From: Chinchilla lanigera
Lineage: Eukaryota > Chordata > Mammalia > Rodentia > Chinchillidae
Assembly (NCBI RefSeq): GCF_000276665.1
Contig: NW_004955438.1
Location: 14,756,576 to 14,820,575 of the forward strand
DNA length: 64,000 nt
Reading direction: 5' to 3'
The notes below the pieces were generated by a model. That model saw nothing but the letters and a program-made list of their open reading frames with translations. It was not told where the DNA came from and searched no databases. Below are positions 21,731 through 34,915 of this stretch, in pieces. Every line of letters starts with the position of its first letter. Position 1 is the stretch's first letter. Both the position numbers and the translations under genes were made by a program.

Positions 21731-23097
21731 GTAAGTCGGAGCGGGAGCCCCCTCCCGTGGAGTGCGCACGGCCACCGCGCGCCTAGGTCTCCCGGAGCTC
21801 CGGGAGGGTCCCCCGGCTCCGGGAGGGAGAGGGTCAGGCTGAGTACAGCCCCAGTCCAGCCGCGGCCACGGCTGGACCCGAGTTCTGCGGGGGTGGGGGG
21901 CGGTCCTGGGGACTCTGCAGCGATCTACAACTTGGAGAAACTCTTAAAGCCCGACTTAGCTCCTTGCAAAACTAGCGCATACTTTCTGCGGCTGGGCGGC
22001 AGGGTTTCGAGGGAGAGCGTCTCTACCTGTCGGAACCAGGGTGCCTGTGTAGACGCGGCTCACTCCTCCTGGCTTGGACTTTGAATAGAAGCGTGCGCGG
22101 TCCCGGACCCGCCGACCTACAACACTGCCTGCGCCCGAGGCTCGGCCGGGCGTAGGGTGGGGAACCGGGGTTCCAGCAACTCCTAGGCGTCCCACACCCC
22201 TCGTCTCTGGATGAGGGCCCATCTGGGTCCCCTCCCCCATTCTATTGGCCTGGCCGCGGACCGTGACCTTCGGACCGGCCTTGACCAAACCTGGTGCTCT
22301 GAGAGGGTCCAGGGTGCACGGCGGTGCGTGGTCCCTGGAGAGGACGCAGTTTGGAGGGCATGAAGCTGAAGGTGTGGAAGCCGGCTTTCTAAAGGGATTG
22401 CTGGTGTCTAGTTTTCTGTCCCTTCTAGTTCATTCCCAGCTCTCAAGCTGCTCGGCACTTCGCTCTGTGAAGGTTCCCGCCTGGCCCAGGGGGCGTCCCT
22501 GGAAGCCTTAGGGTTGTGGAGTTGCCAGCTTCCGGGCGCATTCCTGGGAGAGCTTCTGGAAATCCTTCTGAGTGCCTCCTTTGATGGGCGCGCATCTTGG
22601 GGAGCTGTTCCCTGGCTTTCAGGGTAAACGTCCTGGGTCTGTTTCATGATGGACACTCGCTGCCTGGCCTAGCTCTGTGACCCAGTCTCTGCGCTGTAAG
22701 GCAGGAGAGTTGGGTTGATGCTTGGGCAGATCTTGTACAGCCCCCAGACTGCAATGAGGCACTGGGAGTGGCCTGAAGGGGCCCTGAAGGCCCTCCGGAC
22801 ACCTCTCTCCACCCTAACTTTCCACTGCAGCCACAGCTGGAAACCTGGAGGCTGAATGCTTTTCCCTGGAAATGAGCTCTGCAGAGACAAATGCCATCCG
22901 GTGGGAGGAACTGGGAATTCCCAGGGGGAGGGGACCCCCAGTCTAAACGCAGGTTGTAGGGTGGAGCAGGCAAGGAGGGGTTCTCAGGAAGGAAGGGAAG
23001 GTGAGAGAGGCTGGGCCCTGACCTCACCAACTTCCCATTTTTCCCAGGAATTACCCAGCCTGACCTACACTTCCTCTTGCCTTCCTTTGTTCATTAC

Positions 23098-23200
23098 TGG
23101 GTGTTATTTAATCACTCTGCACCTTAGTTTACTTATCTATAAAATGAGGGTCAGTAATAGTAACTCTGCCTTACAAGTTGTATTAAGGATTAAATTGGTA
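23098..23200 (+). mobile_element. MIR SINE fragment
   Basis: 'Accttagtttacttatctat' then 'aaaatgagggtcagtaatag' and 'aaggattaaat' follows the MIR core in sense. Confidence 0.75.
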
Positions 23201-26200
23201 GATTTCGCTCTGGGAAAACCCTTAATAGTTTTCATAGCCCTTGTCATCTTTTGTTGGGTGTTACCCCTCCTTTTGTCAACCATGTTACTTTGGACAAGTG
23301 AGTTGGCCTGTGCCTGGCAGTATGCTGGGGCTCATATTAACACCTCCTTCCTGGGATTGTTATGTGGGCTGAAAGAGTCAAAGGTAGCTGTCCACAGGCA
23401 GCATAGGGTTAATACACCATCTCAGGCCTGCTTGGAACAGCGCCTGGTACATCCTAAGTGTCGTGTGTCTTGGTTTGCTGCTGAAACACTGCACTATTTT
23501 AGAGCACCTTTTGGATTGGACAGGTTTCTAGTAAGCATCTCATTCCTGGGGCGCACACCCAAGGTGTTGCAATGCCCAGAGGGTAAGAGGAGAAAGATTC
23601 AAAGGTTCTTCTTCCTTTCCCACACCCCTAACCACCCCTAGGCCCTGCAGAGCACTCAAGGCTGGGTCCTGAGCGCTGGTCTGAGTGTGTTTGTTACCCT
23701 GCGGTTCTAGAGCCCCCTTCTTTCTGTCTTGCAGCTCAGAGAGGTAGGAAGTGCCTCCCACTGTACCTCCAAGGGCCCAGGATGGTGTCAGTGGAGTGCT
23801 GGCCCTGGAGTCGGCAGCTGAGGCTCTTTACAGCCAAGTCTATTTCTTGTTGGCTGGGGAGAAAGAAAATGCAGACAGGTTGCCTGGTTTTCTGGGCACC
23901 TGCACTTTTTCTCCCGCTCTTCAAGACTGAGCATTCATCAACAAATAGTCTGCCTTGTGGAGCACAAGGGCCCAGCATTAAAGCAAGGCTCTGCTTACCT
24001 GCGGTTGACGCACCCCTGGAGAAGAGACAAAGGTCAGGATAGGAAGTGTCCGGAACCCAGAGGGTACTCCAGACAGGTGGTTGAAGGAGGTCCCTATGAG
24101 GAAAGGGCATTTATCAGAGGCCAAAAGGATGTAGGGGAGCAAAAGCAGGCAGCGGGAGGGGATGTGATTGGCTGTGGGAGCAGCGAGGCCAGGGAGATGG
24201 GACAGAAAACCATGGGACCTCTAGGGCTGGAAAGGCGTTGGTGACTGCACCGAGCTGGCCAGGGCCACCCACAGGGGGGATTTGCATTTGCACAGAGAGT
24301 TGACAGATAGTAGGTGGACGGACAGAGACAGAAGCAGACACCTGCACGGGAGCCCCGGTGGTGGCCAAGAATGGCCCAAACCAGATGAGCAGTGGAGGCA
24401 GGAGGTGGTAGAGCTGTAGGATTTGCTGGCAGATTGGAGGTGAATTGGAGAGAAAGCGGGGATGAGAACGACTCTAGTGAGGCTGAGACCAAGGGGTGAG
24501 GGCTTCAGGGGACAGGTGCCAAACTGCAGAGGACTCCTCTTCCTGCCCACTTGTGCTGTAGCTTCTGGGTTCCCTGGCAGGCACCCCACCTGCCTACCAT
24601 TTGTGCAGACCCATTGCATTTTCATAGGTTTGCTGTACTGAAGATTTGCTTATAATTTCATTTGAAAGAGAATTCCACTCTTGGAACAATTTAACACTAG
24701 GAAACAGAGACGTAGAAAGGAAAAGTGTGGACCTCTAGTCTCCTTAGCTTGGTGGTCCTGCCAAAGCCCTTAAAAGGAGCCCCTCAACAACTCCAGGCTC
24801 CAGGCCAGGAGTTGGGGCGTTCCTCCAGGGATGGATTCAGGGTCTGAGTTCACAGCTGCAGCTCTGACCCTGACCTGGTCTCCTTTACTTTCTGGGGTTG
24901 ATGCCCTGATGTGGTCCTGGCTGTACTCAGCCTGGAGACCCAGCTTCCTCCATCCACAACAGAGACTCTGACCAAAGGCGTGAGGGTTCCCCCGCCAGTG
25001 CCAGCGCAAACCTGTGCTCCCAGGCCTCAAGAAATCCCAGTACCTCCCCTGAGAGGCAGCTGGGGGTGCAGGGGGCTGGCGGAGTCTCAGCACCTTTGCC
25101 CTCTTACCCCTCAGTCCCTCCTGTGCCTCCCCTCCATACCCCATTTGATGGCTCCCTGTCCTGGACTTGGGTCCCACTTTAGTAATCACCAGAGCACCTA
25201 TATTTTAACTTGAGATCCAGAAATCAGAATGGGATCCCACCAGGAATTGGTTCTCTCCTGGCTATTTGAGGGAGACCATTCGGACCCCGCAACACTCTCT
25301 ACAGGCTGTGTTTTGCAGACCAGATTCTCAGCTGACTGCATCGCCTCCCAGCAATAGGGCCTGGGCAGAGACAAGTGACAAGTAAGTGACAATCATGGCT
25401 CCTTCCCTCTGACATTTTCCACCATTCCCCCTGTCACTGAGTCATCCCCTCACTTTGCATCACCTAGACAGTGACAAACAAGCAGAACTAGGCAGGCAGC
25501 AATAGGGAGGGGAGCGAGGGGGCCGGGGCATGATGGGGGCTGCACGTAGGACCCCACCCTTGCAGTCCCCTGGCCTCTGTAGGGGGAACTTCTGTACTCA
25601 AAACAGGCCCTGGTGTGAGGGCAGTGACCAGAAAAGCCCCTTAACTTCCTGTATACCCCTCACTAGGTGCCCCCCATGAGGAGGTTGCTCTTAGAAGGGA
25701 GTGGGGGCCATGAGTCATCGTGTTTGGGGTAGTTATTAGTGCTGTTCTGATGACCAATTCTAGAACTTTCAGTCGATGTAACTGTTACTCTGAACCTGCT
25801 GCTTATACCGAGAGCCAGGAAGTTGCACTTGCTCCTGCCCGAGAGTGCAGCTAAAGATGAAAGCACAGCTGTCATGAATTTTCCAGCGCTGATCTCCCCG
25901 CTCCACCCTAGGAGGTGCCCTTTGGTGACACATTTCTTCTGATCAGGACAGAGTTGGGGGACCCTCGGGCCTGGACAGAAGTCTGCTTCTCAGGCTATGT
26001 GGCCGTGTCCTCTGCAGTCCCTGGTCACCGTGACTCACGTGCTATCCTGTTAGGGGCTCTGAGGAAGCCCTACAGAGACCAAACACAGCTTCCCCTTTAC
26101 TGTCCTCCGTACAGGCAGAACCGTCCTTGACACACATTTCTGCCCATGGAGATCTTATTGGCCTGTGCTCCATTGTGCCCCGTTTTCTGGAATTGGGGCA

Positions 26201-26211
26201 GGAAATTGAAG

Positions 26212-26408
26212 GGGAGGTACTGGGGGTGGAACTCAGGGCCTCACATACCCTGGGTGAGTGCTGACCACTGAGCTACATCCCCAGCCCTTTTGGTTTCTAT
26301 TTTGAGACAGTTTCTTGCTAAATTATCTAGGCTGGCCTTGAACTTGTGATCCTCCCACATTAGCCTGCCCAGTAACTGAGATTATAGGTGTGCACCACTA
26401 TGCCCCGA
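26212..26408 (-). mobile_element. B1-ID dimer SINE
   Basis: Antisense ID unit ('gaggtactgggggtggaact' to 'gagctacatccccagc') joined to antisense B1 ('ttgagacagtttcttgctaa' to 'caccactatgccc'). Confidence 0.88.
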
Positions 26409-27080
26409 GGACCTAGCTCCTGCAAGAGGACTGTGCCCCCATTTCCACTCACTGGGATTCCTCTTGTTTGCGGGAATTAGTTTTTTTAGCTAGCAGCTTT
26501 AGAGAAACCAAAACCCCTTTAATATCGTGTCTTTCTGTTTAGAGTATAAACTTCTACTGAGAGGAGTCAGCCTTTTATTTTCACATCCTGTGTTCTGCAC
26601 ATAGTTGTCAACAAATGCTTGAAGGCAACAATACTGAACAGGATTCTAAAATCTCTGGGCAGACTTCTCCTTTGTGTCTGAGGCACCTGAACTCCTGGGA
26701 GTGTTTACAAGGTGGACAGATCCCCGGTGGGGGTGGCCCAAGACTGGGGTAGGGAGCTCAACAACTCCCTTCTGCATCAGCTGTTGACAGCCCCCCCCGC
26801 CCCCGCGGCAAAGCCCATATGCCTCCCCCAGTGTGAGTGGGGACCCTGCTTAACCTTGTCTCCCCTAATGGATCCTTCCCAGCTATGCCCCCTGTGCTTC
26901 TCAGAGACAGACTGGGAGGAGGAGCAGCAGTTCAGAATTGTGCTGGAAACTGTGTCCTCAGCCACAGGGAGGGACATCAGCTGGATGTTCAGCTTCTGGA
27001 CACCTCTGTCTGGCTGGAGCAGCAAGGCCCAAAGGCAGGTTCCTAGATCCCTGAGAACTAGGAATTGAAGAGTGCTATGC

Positions 27081-27092
27081 TGTGTGTGTGTG

Positions 27093-27142
<50 letters not shown>
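27081..27142 (+). repeat. (TG)n microsatellite
   Basis: A TG array of about 60 bp with a short TATATA interruption. Confidence 0.97.
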
Positions 27143-27143
<1 letters not shown>

Positions 27144-28869
27144 ATGTGCGCCAAGGTCACTTGACTATAGGTGACAGTTCTGGGCAGAACTGTCCTCTCC
27201 TAATTTGGAAGATGTGTAGGGACCTGCATGTGGTAGGACATCAGCAGGGCTGGAGAGTTCTCTGGGGTCCTTCTGGTGTTCGGGGATTCTTTTTCCAGGA
27301 ATCAAGTAACCCCTGCTCTCTGACCTCACTGTCCCCCTGTGAGAAGGGAGCTCAAGGCCTGACCTTTGGTGAGCCTCTGAGTTCCTGGCCCACAGGAAGC
27401 AGAAGCGGGATTTTAGGGTGGCGTTGGGATTCAGGGTTGAAGCACCAGTCACAGACAAGGCCCCCACTTCTTGCTGATGGCTGAGTGAGCACAGCCTGTG
27501 CAGAACATGCAGGGACATTTTCCTAAGAAATGGAGACCCAGAAAAGAGCTTCTAGGTCACTGCCTGACCCAGCACCTGGGAGGAAATACTTTTTCACGGC
27601 ACTGATGGTGCAGACGACCTTGGTTTTGGGAGTTCAGTTTGGGTCGAGGCCCCTGTTTCCTGGACGGTGTGTGGGGAAGGTTTCCCTCAGGCAGGAGCCA
27701 TCAGGCAGGTTGGAGCATCCTTCCTGAGCTTGGTCCCATGTGGGGCTGTGGAGGGGGCAGACAGCTATCGGGAGACTAAAGGCATCGTGGAAGGCCACCC
27801 TGTTGGGGGTGGAGAAGGATGAAGGGAGATGCACAGGCTAAGCGAAGGAGCCAGCCAGGCTGCAGCCTCTCACCGGCTCACCCAGGGCCACCCCGGATAG
27901 GCAGGCGTCCCTATGCAGGAAGAGTGACAGTGACACTTGGCACCTCCCGCCTCCACAGTGTGACACAGTGAAACCAAGCATCATGGCCTCTGCCTCAGGC
28001 ACAGCTCCTTTGTGGGGGTCAGGGCTGGAGAAGGGCTGCCTCAAAGTATCAGCACTTGGCCTGGAGCTCTGAAAGTGGCCACAGAACCCCTCATCCTATC
28101 TTTCTAGAAATCCCCAGGTTACTCCTACCCAGTCAATACGTGTTTGAAAGAATGATCCCAGCCTGCTAGAAAATGTTGGTTCCTTGTTAGAAGAAATGGC
28201 CTGGGGAGAGACTGTGGCCAAGCCTTGCTATATTTGCGGCAGAGGTGCATACTGAGGCCAAGTCCTACAGGTGATACGCCAGCTGTTGGGTCACAGCTTG
28301 CATCCTCCCACCTGGGGACGGAGGACTGAGAGATGGCCCTGAGCCGGTGAGGTAGGAACCCACGAGAGGGAGGGAGGCGGGAGTACGGATGTGAGGGCTC
28401 TCTGGCAGGACAGCTCCCCCTGTGAAGGTGACCCCGATCTTACCACTGACTCTGGGGTCTTTAGCAAAGCCAACAACTTTTTATTCCCTAAGAGATGACA
28501 GTCAACAGCAGGTGTTGGGGATGGAAGTAGGAGCCTGTTTTCTGAAAGACCGGCTGATGAGGGGTAAGGCTCAGCTGAGAGGAAGGTGTGGGGAGCACAA
28601 AGTAGCAGAGGTGCCCTCCCTTCTTCTGCACTCCACCCAGGGCTCGGTCAGTAAGTGTGTACTTCACCCTCCGAGGACAGGATTTTGAAATAAGGACTTT
28701 GCATCTGAATTCACAGTCTGATGATCTCAGATCATAGGCCAAGCTGTCGAGAAAGAATTCAGTGGGACCTATTTCCCCAGTCTCCATGTCCTGTTTGCTT
28801 AACCTCAGTCAATGTCAGGAGGGATTATGTACATGTCCCTAGGATGTTGCAGCCAAAGCAAGGACTTAG

Positions 28870-29660
28870 CCTTGGCTGATGGCACCTGATGGCTGTGGAG
28901 GACCACGTGGGGGACTCTCCTTGAAGGAGGAGTAGTTGTCTCCATTTTGGCTGAACCTGACCCTATTTCCATGTATTGATGTGTGCAGAGCTGGCTAGGA
29001 CTTTTCCTTATCCCTTCAGTTGGCTTCAAGCAATGCATACTGGCCCAGCCCAGGTGCTGATGTGCAGTCTTTGAAAATAACAGGCAGTGTTTCCCTGGTC
29101 CCCCATAGTTCCCTTGTGTGAGCCTGGAAAACGTGAGATGTAGAGCCAGTGCTCCACACTGTGGGGTGGGATTGAGCCCCAAGATAGAGGCTATTACTTC
29201 CCCCAAAAAATTACACATCAGAGCTGAAGCAATGACTCCAAAACATCAGATACTATTTCAGTGTGTTATGCAGATTACTCTTTCTGCATATCCTTCTCTC
29301 TGCATATTACAGAGGTGATTTCGGGCCTCCTATCTAGCCCAGCTCTTGGCACTCACGTCCTTCCCGCCGTTCTCACAGTCACTCATCCTCAAACCACTCC
29401 CTTCTTCATAAATGAATGAAATCTGGGTTTGGTCCTGGGTCAAGGCCTTTTGTTCCAGTTAACCATCATCTTAGCTAGACTCAGAATCCCCTTTGTTCTC
29501 CACTATTTTGGATTTATTATCATGTCTTTATTTACACCATGGGTTGCACTGGGAGTGGTAGATTAGAATTAACTTGACAGGATTCCAATAACTTATCCAT
29601 GGGTTTATAAGTATAAACTTCCTGGACTAAGACAAGGACTGGGAGGGCTCTCTATAGATG
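28870..29660 (+). repeat. Unclassified ~800 bp dispersed repeat, copy 2
   Basis: Colinear with 13040-13868 and in the same orientation (anchors given at copy 1). It ends shortly before the CATC-rich stretch. Confidence 0.7.
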
Positions 29661-29817
29661 ACACTGATTATGCTTGTACTTTTTTGTTGTTGACATTTTT
29701 GACAGAACATCCACCTCATATATATTCAGGCATTCTTCTTTCAGTGAATCCTTCCTTATCCATCCTTACCCATCCTGCTGCCCTTCCATGCATACATTCA
29801 CCTGTCCGTATATTCGC

Positions 29818-29958
29818 CATCCATCTACCTGCCCACCCATCCATTCATCATCCATCCATCCATTCATCCATCAACACCCCCTGCATACATACATCCTTGC
29901 ATCCATCCATCCATCCATCCATCCATCCATTCATCCATCCATTCATCCATCCATCCAG
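29818..29958 (+). repeat. (CATC)n imperfect array
   Basis: CCATCCAT-type repeats with interruptions. The complement is the GGAT type found elsewhere in the window. Confidence 0.93.
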
Positions 29959-30005
29959 TTACTGAACACTTGAATAATTCAGGGTTTCCAGTTTATTTAT
30001 AATTC

Positions 30006-30448
30006 TGTATTAAGTGCTTTTCTCCTTGCTGAGACAAAATACTTAATACCCAAAGTTAAAGGTGAAAAGGTTTATTTGGCTCACAGGTTTGTGTTTTTTT
30101 TGTTTTTTTGGGTTTTTTTGGCTCACAGTTTATAGAGGGCTCAGTCCATAATCAGCTGGCTGCGAGGCAGGGTGGCATGGCAGAGGACAAACAGTTCATG
30201 GTGGCAGAAGGCAGCAAAGCAACAAGGGACAAAATAAGCCTCTTTATGTTCCTTATATTGTATCCAGGCTACTGGGACTCTGGTGGTGCCAGACCAACCA
30301 TCAAAGTGATTTAGTAATCACCCACCCTCAATCCTAGCATTGCATCATGAATCAGTCATACATTCTCAGTTCAGCCACCTCTGAAAAAGCCCCACCTATG
30401 ACTGACTGTATGAGGCCTTGGAGGGACATCTAGATATAAACCATAACA
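30006..30448 (-). mobile_element. MaLR-type LTR, antisense
   Basis: Read on the minus strand it starts TGTTATGGTTTATATCTAG and ends near TAATACA. It contains the antisense block 'aggtttatttggctcacag' typical of this LTR group, and is related to the LTR at 14012. A short T-rich insertion disrupts it at 30087-30116. Confidence 0.8.
30087..30116 (-). mobile_element. Tail-only retro-insertion
   Basis: About 30 bp of T-rich sequence are flanked by the 12-bp direct repeat TTTGGCTCACAG (30075-30086 and 30117-30128). This fits a severely 5'-truncated SINE or L1 tail in antisense orientation. Replication slippage is an alternative. Confidence 0.55.
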
Positions 30449-31053
30449 TCTACTAATGAAAACAAGTGACATGTACACACAATGAAAGTCCAGGAAACTG
30501 TGTACAAAGGTGTCAAGGTTATCCTTCGCTTTGATGAGCAGGAAAGACTCCCTAGCTGAGGTGGTGCTTGGGTTGGGTTTTGTAGAGCAAGTAGGATTTT
30601 AGCCACTGAAATTGGGCATATGCCAAGAATATTCAGGTAGGGGACAGCCCTGGTGGGACATCAGGGGAGGTCAAGTGTGCAGAACCCTGGAGAGCTTGAT
30701 GTGGTGTGGGGGGGAATGCTGCTGTATGTGAAAGGTGTGGAAAAGGGGTCCCACTTAGCTACATGAGAAGACTTTGACTTTTACTTATCTAAGTGCTGAA
30801 TACCACAGCCCTGCCCCTCCACTTCGTAGCTGTGAGACCAAGACCGTGGACCACATGCTGCCTTTGAACCTGCCACACTACCGTTCCCACCCCCTGCTCA
30901 TGGGGTGACAACACTAGGAGGGTGACAGTGATGCTCCCAGGAGTCATGAATACAAATCAGAATAAAAAGTCTGGGTTTTTAGGAGCAGTACTACTGCCTG
31001 GAGCCTGGTGTCCAGAAACAGGGTGGGTGACACCCCCACCTTTTAAATCGAGC

Positions 31054-31460
31054 TGTGGGTTAGTTTCCTGGACTGCTATAACAACATGCCACAAACAAGG
31101 CCGCTTAAACCAGAAGCTGATTCTCACAGTTTGGGGAGCCAGAAGTCTGCAGTCCAAGCACACACCCCAAGATCTTTCCTGCCTCATTTTGGCCTCCGTG
31201 CCACAAACAAGCCTCAGTAGTGCTTGGTTTGTAGCTGAATGCCTCCCCTCTCAGCCTGCATGGTCACCTGGCCATCTTCTCTCTTGAGCCTGTCTGTGTC
31301 TCCCCTCTTCTTATAAGGACACCAACTGGGTTTAGGGCTGGCCTTGTTCCAGCATGACCTCCACTGAACTAATTATATCCACAAGGACCCTATTTCCAAA
31401 TAAGGTCACATTCTGAGGCCCGAGGGGTTAGGACTTTTGGGGGGACACAATTCTCTATCT
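31054..31460 (-). mobile_element. MLT1-like LTR (ERVL-MaLR), antisense
   Basis: 'Tagtttcctggactgctata', 'cttcttataaggacacca', 'ctatttccaaataaggtcac' and 'gggggacacaattc' follow the antisense MLT1 consensus closely. Confidence 0.9.
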
Positions 31461-31821
31461 GAGATGAATTATAATTGACACAGAGTAAAATTCACTCTTG
31501 TAGTGGGCCTTGCTATGCATTTCAGCAAATGTAGCCAGACATTCACCCACCTCACCGCCCCATCCCCCAACCCCATCCCTCGGGAGCGTTGCTGATGCCA
31601 CACTAGGTCTCAGCAGCGGGATGGAGAAGTGGGCTCGCTGCAGTGTCCCGCAGAGGCAGAGTGGACAGATCCGGGTGGTGGGCTGGGTGTGCACCATGTG
31701 TACCATGAGACATGCCCTTCCTCTCCCTAGGGATGGTGGCCATTGTAGCTATAGGGATATGTGCGTTTGAGAGGTGGAACAATGGGAACAGTGTAATAAT
31801 CAGGGCTCACACTCAGTCTCG

Positions 31822-31925
31822 GCCACAGTTGCCTCATCTGTAAAGTGGGGAAGGTCATAGTCATTTCTGACTCATGGAGTTATGGCTGTGTGGTGTGAGT
31901 TAATACATGTGAAGAGCTGGAAGAG
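31822..31925 (+). mobile_element. MIR SINE fragment
   Basis: 'Gttgcctcatctgtaaagtg' then 'gagttaatacatgtgaagag' matches sense MIR. Confidence 0.75.
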
Positions 31926-33920
31926 TCAGATGCTTACAAGGTGTTCCCGTAAATGTGAACCATTCTCCGTGGTCTTCTCAGACTCTGCAGTTTATAGTGC
32001 CTGTTGTGGTCACGGATCACATCCATGTCTGGTCCCCTGTCCTGGTCTTCTGTGAGACCTGAGGCTGGCTCCTTGCCGTCTCTGATCACTGCTTCCCCCA
32101 TTAACCCAGCGTGGAGGTACAGCGCGTCTGTGCTGGGCACCAGCTGAGGCAGTGGGTGACGTGACAGCCCCACATAGTGCCACTCCATTGAGACCCGGTC
32201 TGACGTGATCGGCTCTGACATGAGGAAGGAGGCCCAAGTGAGCACCTCTTGAAACACCCCAAGTTTGGCAGAGGCCCCCCTACGGCTGCCACCCAATGTC
32301 CTCTTCCCCTCTCCTCACCAACATACCCGCTGCCTCTCACGGTAACGGGTGACGTGGCGGGGTGGCCTCAGCGCTGCGTGGCTGGTGGTGAGCTGACACC
32401 TGGCCTGGCTCTCTGCAGGGAGTAGCGGGATGCAGGCCCTAAGGTCCACCTGGTTGAGGAGGAGCCACACTCTGAGAACAGGGTTCCTATCCAGGTTGGC
32501 CTCCAGTCTGACACAGGCATATTCCCAGTTGTTTAAAGAGTCTGGCCTTGCAAATCTGCCTCACTAATGTGCTTTTGTAACCCCCAAATCAGTCCTCACA
32601 GTGCTGCCCACACCCTGCGGGGACCTGCCCAGAGCTCTGGAGGTGTGTGTCACCAACGGGCCAGTGTGGCCTTACTCGGCCCCCTCACCTCAGCTCTCAT
32701 CCTGCAAACAAGTGGCCCACTGAGGTCTGCTTCATGCAGTGGTTTTTGCCTGTGTGTGCTTTTTTCGTGGTGATATCACCACTTCAGGTAAACCCATGTG
32801 AGGTGTCAAAGAGCTGTCGAGAGTTCTGAGTACAAGATGGCCATGACAGGCTTTGGAAAATGCAAATGTCAGGCAGGAGTTGTGGAGCTGCAGCCAGAGT
32901 CCGGTGTTAATGGATCATGTACCCAGTGAAGTCCCTTTGGACGGAGGCACACAGAAAACATGGAGATGGGTGACCGATGTACCAGAGGCTCGCAGCAACC
33001 CAGCTCTGTGTTTCCCCTACAAGCAGCGGTTCCGAGTTCACTAATTCAGGACTCACCGCGGCCTCCCTACTACAGGTAACAACAGCTGTGTCTCAGTCCT
33101 CCTGTGGCCAAATCTACCCGGTCCCCACCCTGTGCCTCTGGGCTCAGAAGGGCTGCCGTATCTCTAGACTCCCTGGAAAATATGGAGGCCCTTGGGATGT
33201 GCTTTGTCCCTCTGGTCTTGGTCCTCTCTCACCTCAGTGAAGTTCAAGTTTCTGAGGACAGTGGTCCATGCTAGTATTTTATATTCTGTGGTTCTAATAG
33301 AATAATTCTTGGTGGGGGGTGGTTCGTGAGTGTGTTGCTGAAGGTAAACAAAGAGCAAGGATTCTTAACATTCAGATTTGACTCTGCTGACCCCTCTGAC
33401 ATTTCCCGATCATTTATTTACTTCTGGCTGCTTTGCGGGAGGCTGTTTTCTCAGTTCCTTTTTTTTTTTCAGCTCTGAGGCTGGGGTAACAAGGTGCCCA
33501 GTGGTAAGTGAGGAAACCAAGCCCCAGCAAGTGACCTGATTAAAGCTCTCAGCAATACATGGCAGAGCCCTAGAATCCTGTGCCTCCCCCAAGGGCCCCA
33601 AGGCTGCTGCGTCTGTACGCCCAGGGGTGCGTGGGTCCCAGAAGGGGTTCTGTTGCATCTTCCCAGCCCCACCAAGGGGTGGCGCCCACCACTCCCCAAG
33701 CTGGCCCTGTGCAGGTGACCCCATGGAGACCTTAGAGTTGCAAGGCTGACTGCCAGGCCCTCTCTCTCAACATCTGCTGCCAAAGTCCCTGTTCTTGAAG
33801 TCTCTGGGGGTGGTTTGTACCCAGGGAGGGGGTGCAGTGAGCCCACCATGTGCGGGACATCACCTTCTACCCCGCGCCCCCCAAAGCTCCCTACTTCCCC
33901 AAAGTCAATTAGGCAGGGTC

Positions 33921-34272
33921 GTGGTCATCTGAGGCTGCTATAACAAAATGCCATTGACTGGGCAGCTCATGAAGAATAGAATTTTATTTCTCGTAGCTTT
34001 AGGGGCTGAGAAGTCCAAAATCAAGGTGCCAGCAGTCTCAGCGTCTGGGGAAGGCCTATTTCCAGGTTCACAAAGGGCTGCACCTTCATCGTGTCCTCAC
34101 AGGGCAGAAGGAGTGAGGGTGCTCTCAGGGGGACGCTTTGTAAGGGCATAAATCTCACGAGGGCTCCACCCTCCTGATCTGATCCCCTCCCAAAGCCCCA
34201 CCTACTAGTGCTGTTACCCCGGAGTTAGGTTTCAGCTTGTGCATTTGGGGACCAAACATCCAGGTTGTGGCA
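33921..34272 (-). mobile_element. MaLR/MLT1-type LTR, antisense
   Basis: 'Gaggctgctataacaaaatg', 'ggggctgagaagtccaaaat' and 'caaggtgccagcag', then a diverged tail ending near 'ccaggttgtggcaacc'. Confidence 0.75.
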
Positions 34273-34764
34273 ACCAGTGCCTTTGACTCCCCCCAGCCTC
34301 CCTCCAAAGCTCACCAGCAGTGACTTAGTACCCACCACACAGAACTGAGCCACCTCCAGTCCCACAGGGGCCGAGGAAAAGGTCCATTAACAGGGAATAG
34401 AACCCTAAAGGTAGAAGTTTAAGCCAGGGGTACAGCTCCTACTTGCTTTTGAGAGGTGGTTGAACCTGGGAGGCGCGCCCCCCCAAGCCAGGAAGCACCG
34501 GGTCTGTAGTCAGCCTGGGGTACACATGTCACAGCGGGGGAGATGTGGTCATAACAGCTGCAGGGTGGGTTGCAGGGTGACACAGTGTCACCAGGGCCGG
34601 AGGGAACGTGATGCTGCAGGAGTTTCCTGCAGGGTGCAGACCAAGGACCTGCACCCTCACAGTGCCGCAGCACCTGTGGGAGGGCAACTGTCCAGAGCTC
34701 GCATGGCATTCTGAGCCCCCTTTCAGTTGAGTAAAGGGGCCTCACTTTGTCAGTGTGCACGTCC

Positions 34765-34915
34765 CACCTCCGTAGTCATCTTTACCTTCCCAGTAGCCGC
34801 ATGAAATGGGTGGGAGCAAGTAACCTTTCTCTATTTTACTGCTGAGAAAACTGAGGGCTAGAGAGGAAGGGCGATCGATTGCCCAAGATCATACAGCAAG
34901 CCTGTGGCGGAGGCT
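34765..34915 (-). mobile_element. MIR SINE fragment
   Basis: 'Ctattttactgctgagaaaa' then 'ctgagggctagagaggaagg' and 'cccaagatcatacagcaag' matches antisense MIR. Confidence 0.75.

Larger units (their letters stand above)
21160..22330. promoter_or_regulatory. RIN3: CpG island promoter of RIN3
   Basis: The sequence changes sharply to high GC with many CpGs from about 21160 to about 22330, interrupted by an assembly gap. No TATA box is evident, as is usual for CpG-island promoters. The RIN3 start codon lies inside the island. Two ETS-type cores, CTCTTCCTG (about 21444) and ACAGGAAGTG (21473-21482), lie upstream of the start codon. The transcription start and much of the 5' UTR probably fall between 21200 and 21686, part of it in the gap. 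Confidence 0.85.

Noticed and set aside
21104..21775. Long open frames crossing the 104-N gap on both strands
   Set aside because: Unknown bases cannot be translated and the gap length may be arbitrary. Only the RIN3 start at 21687 is supported.
22856..23641. Open frame of 261 codons on the + strand in RIN3 intron 1
   Set aside because: It crosses a MIR fragment, shows no domain or family resemblance, and lacks splice or promoter context. The length fits chance in fairly GC-rich DNA.
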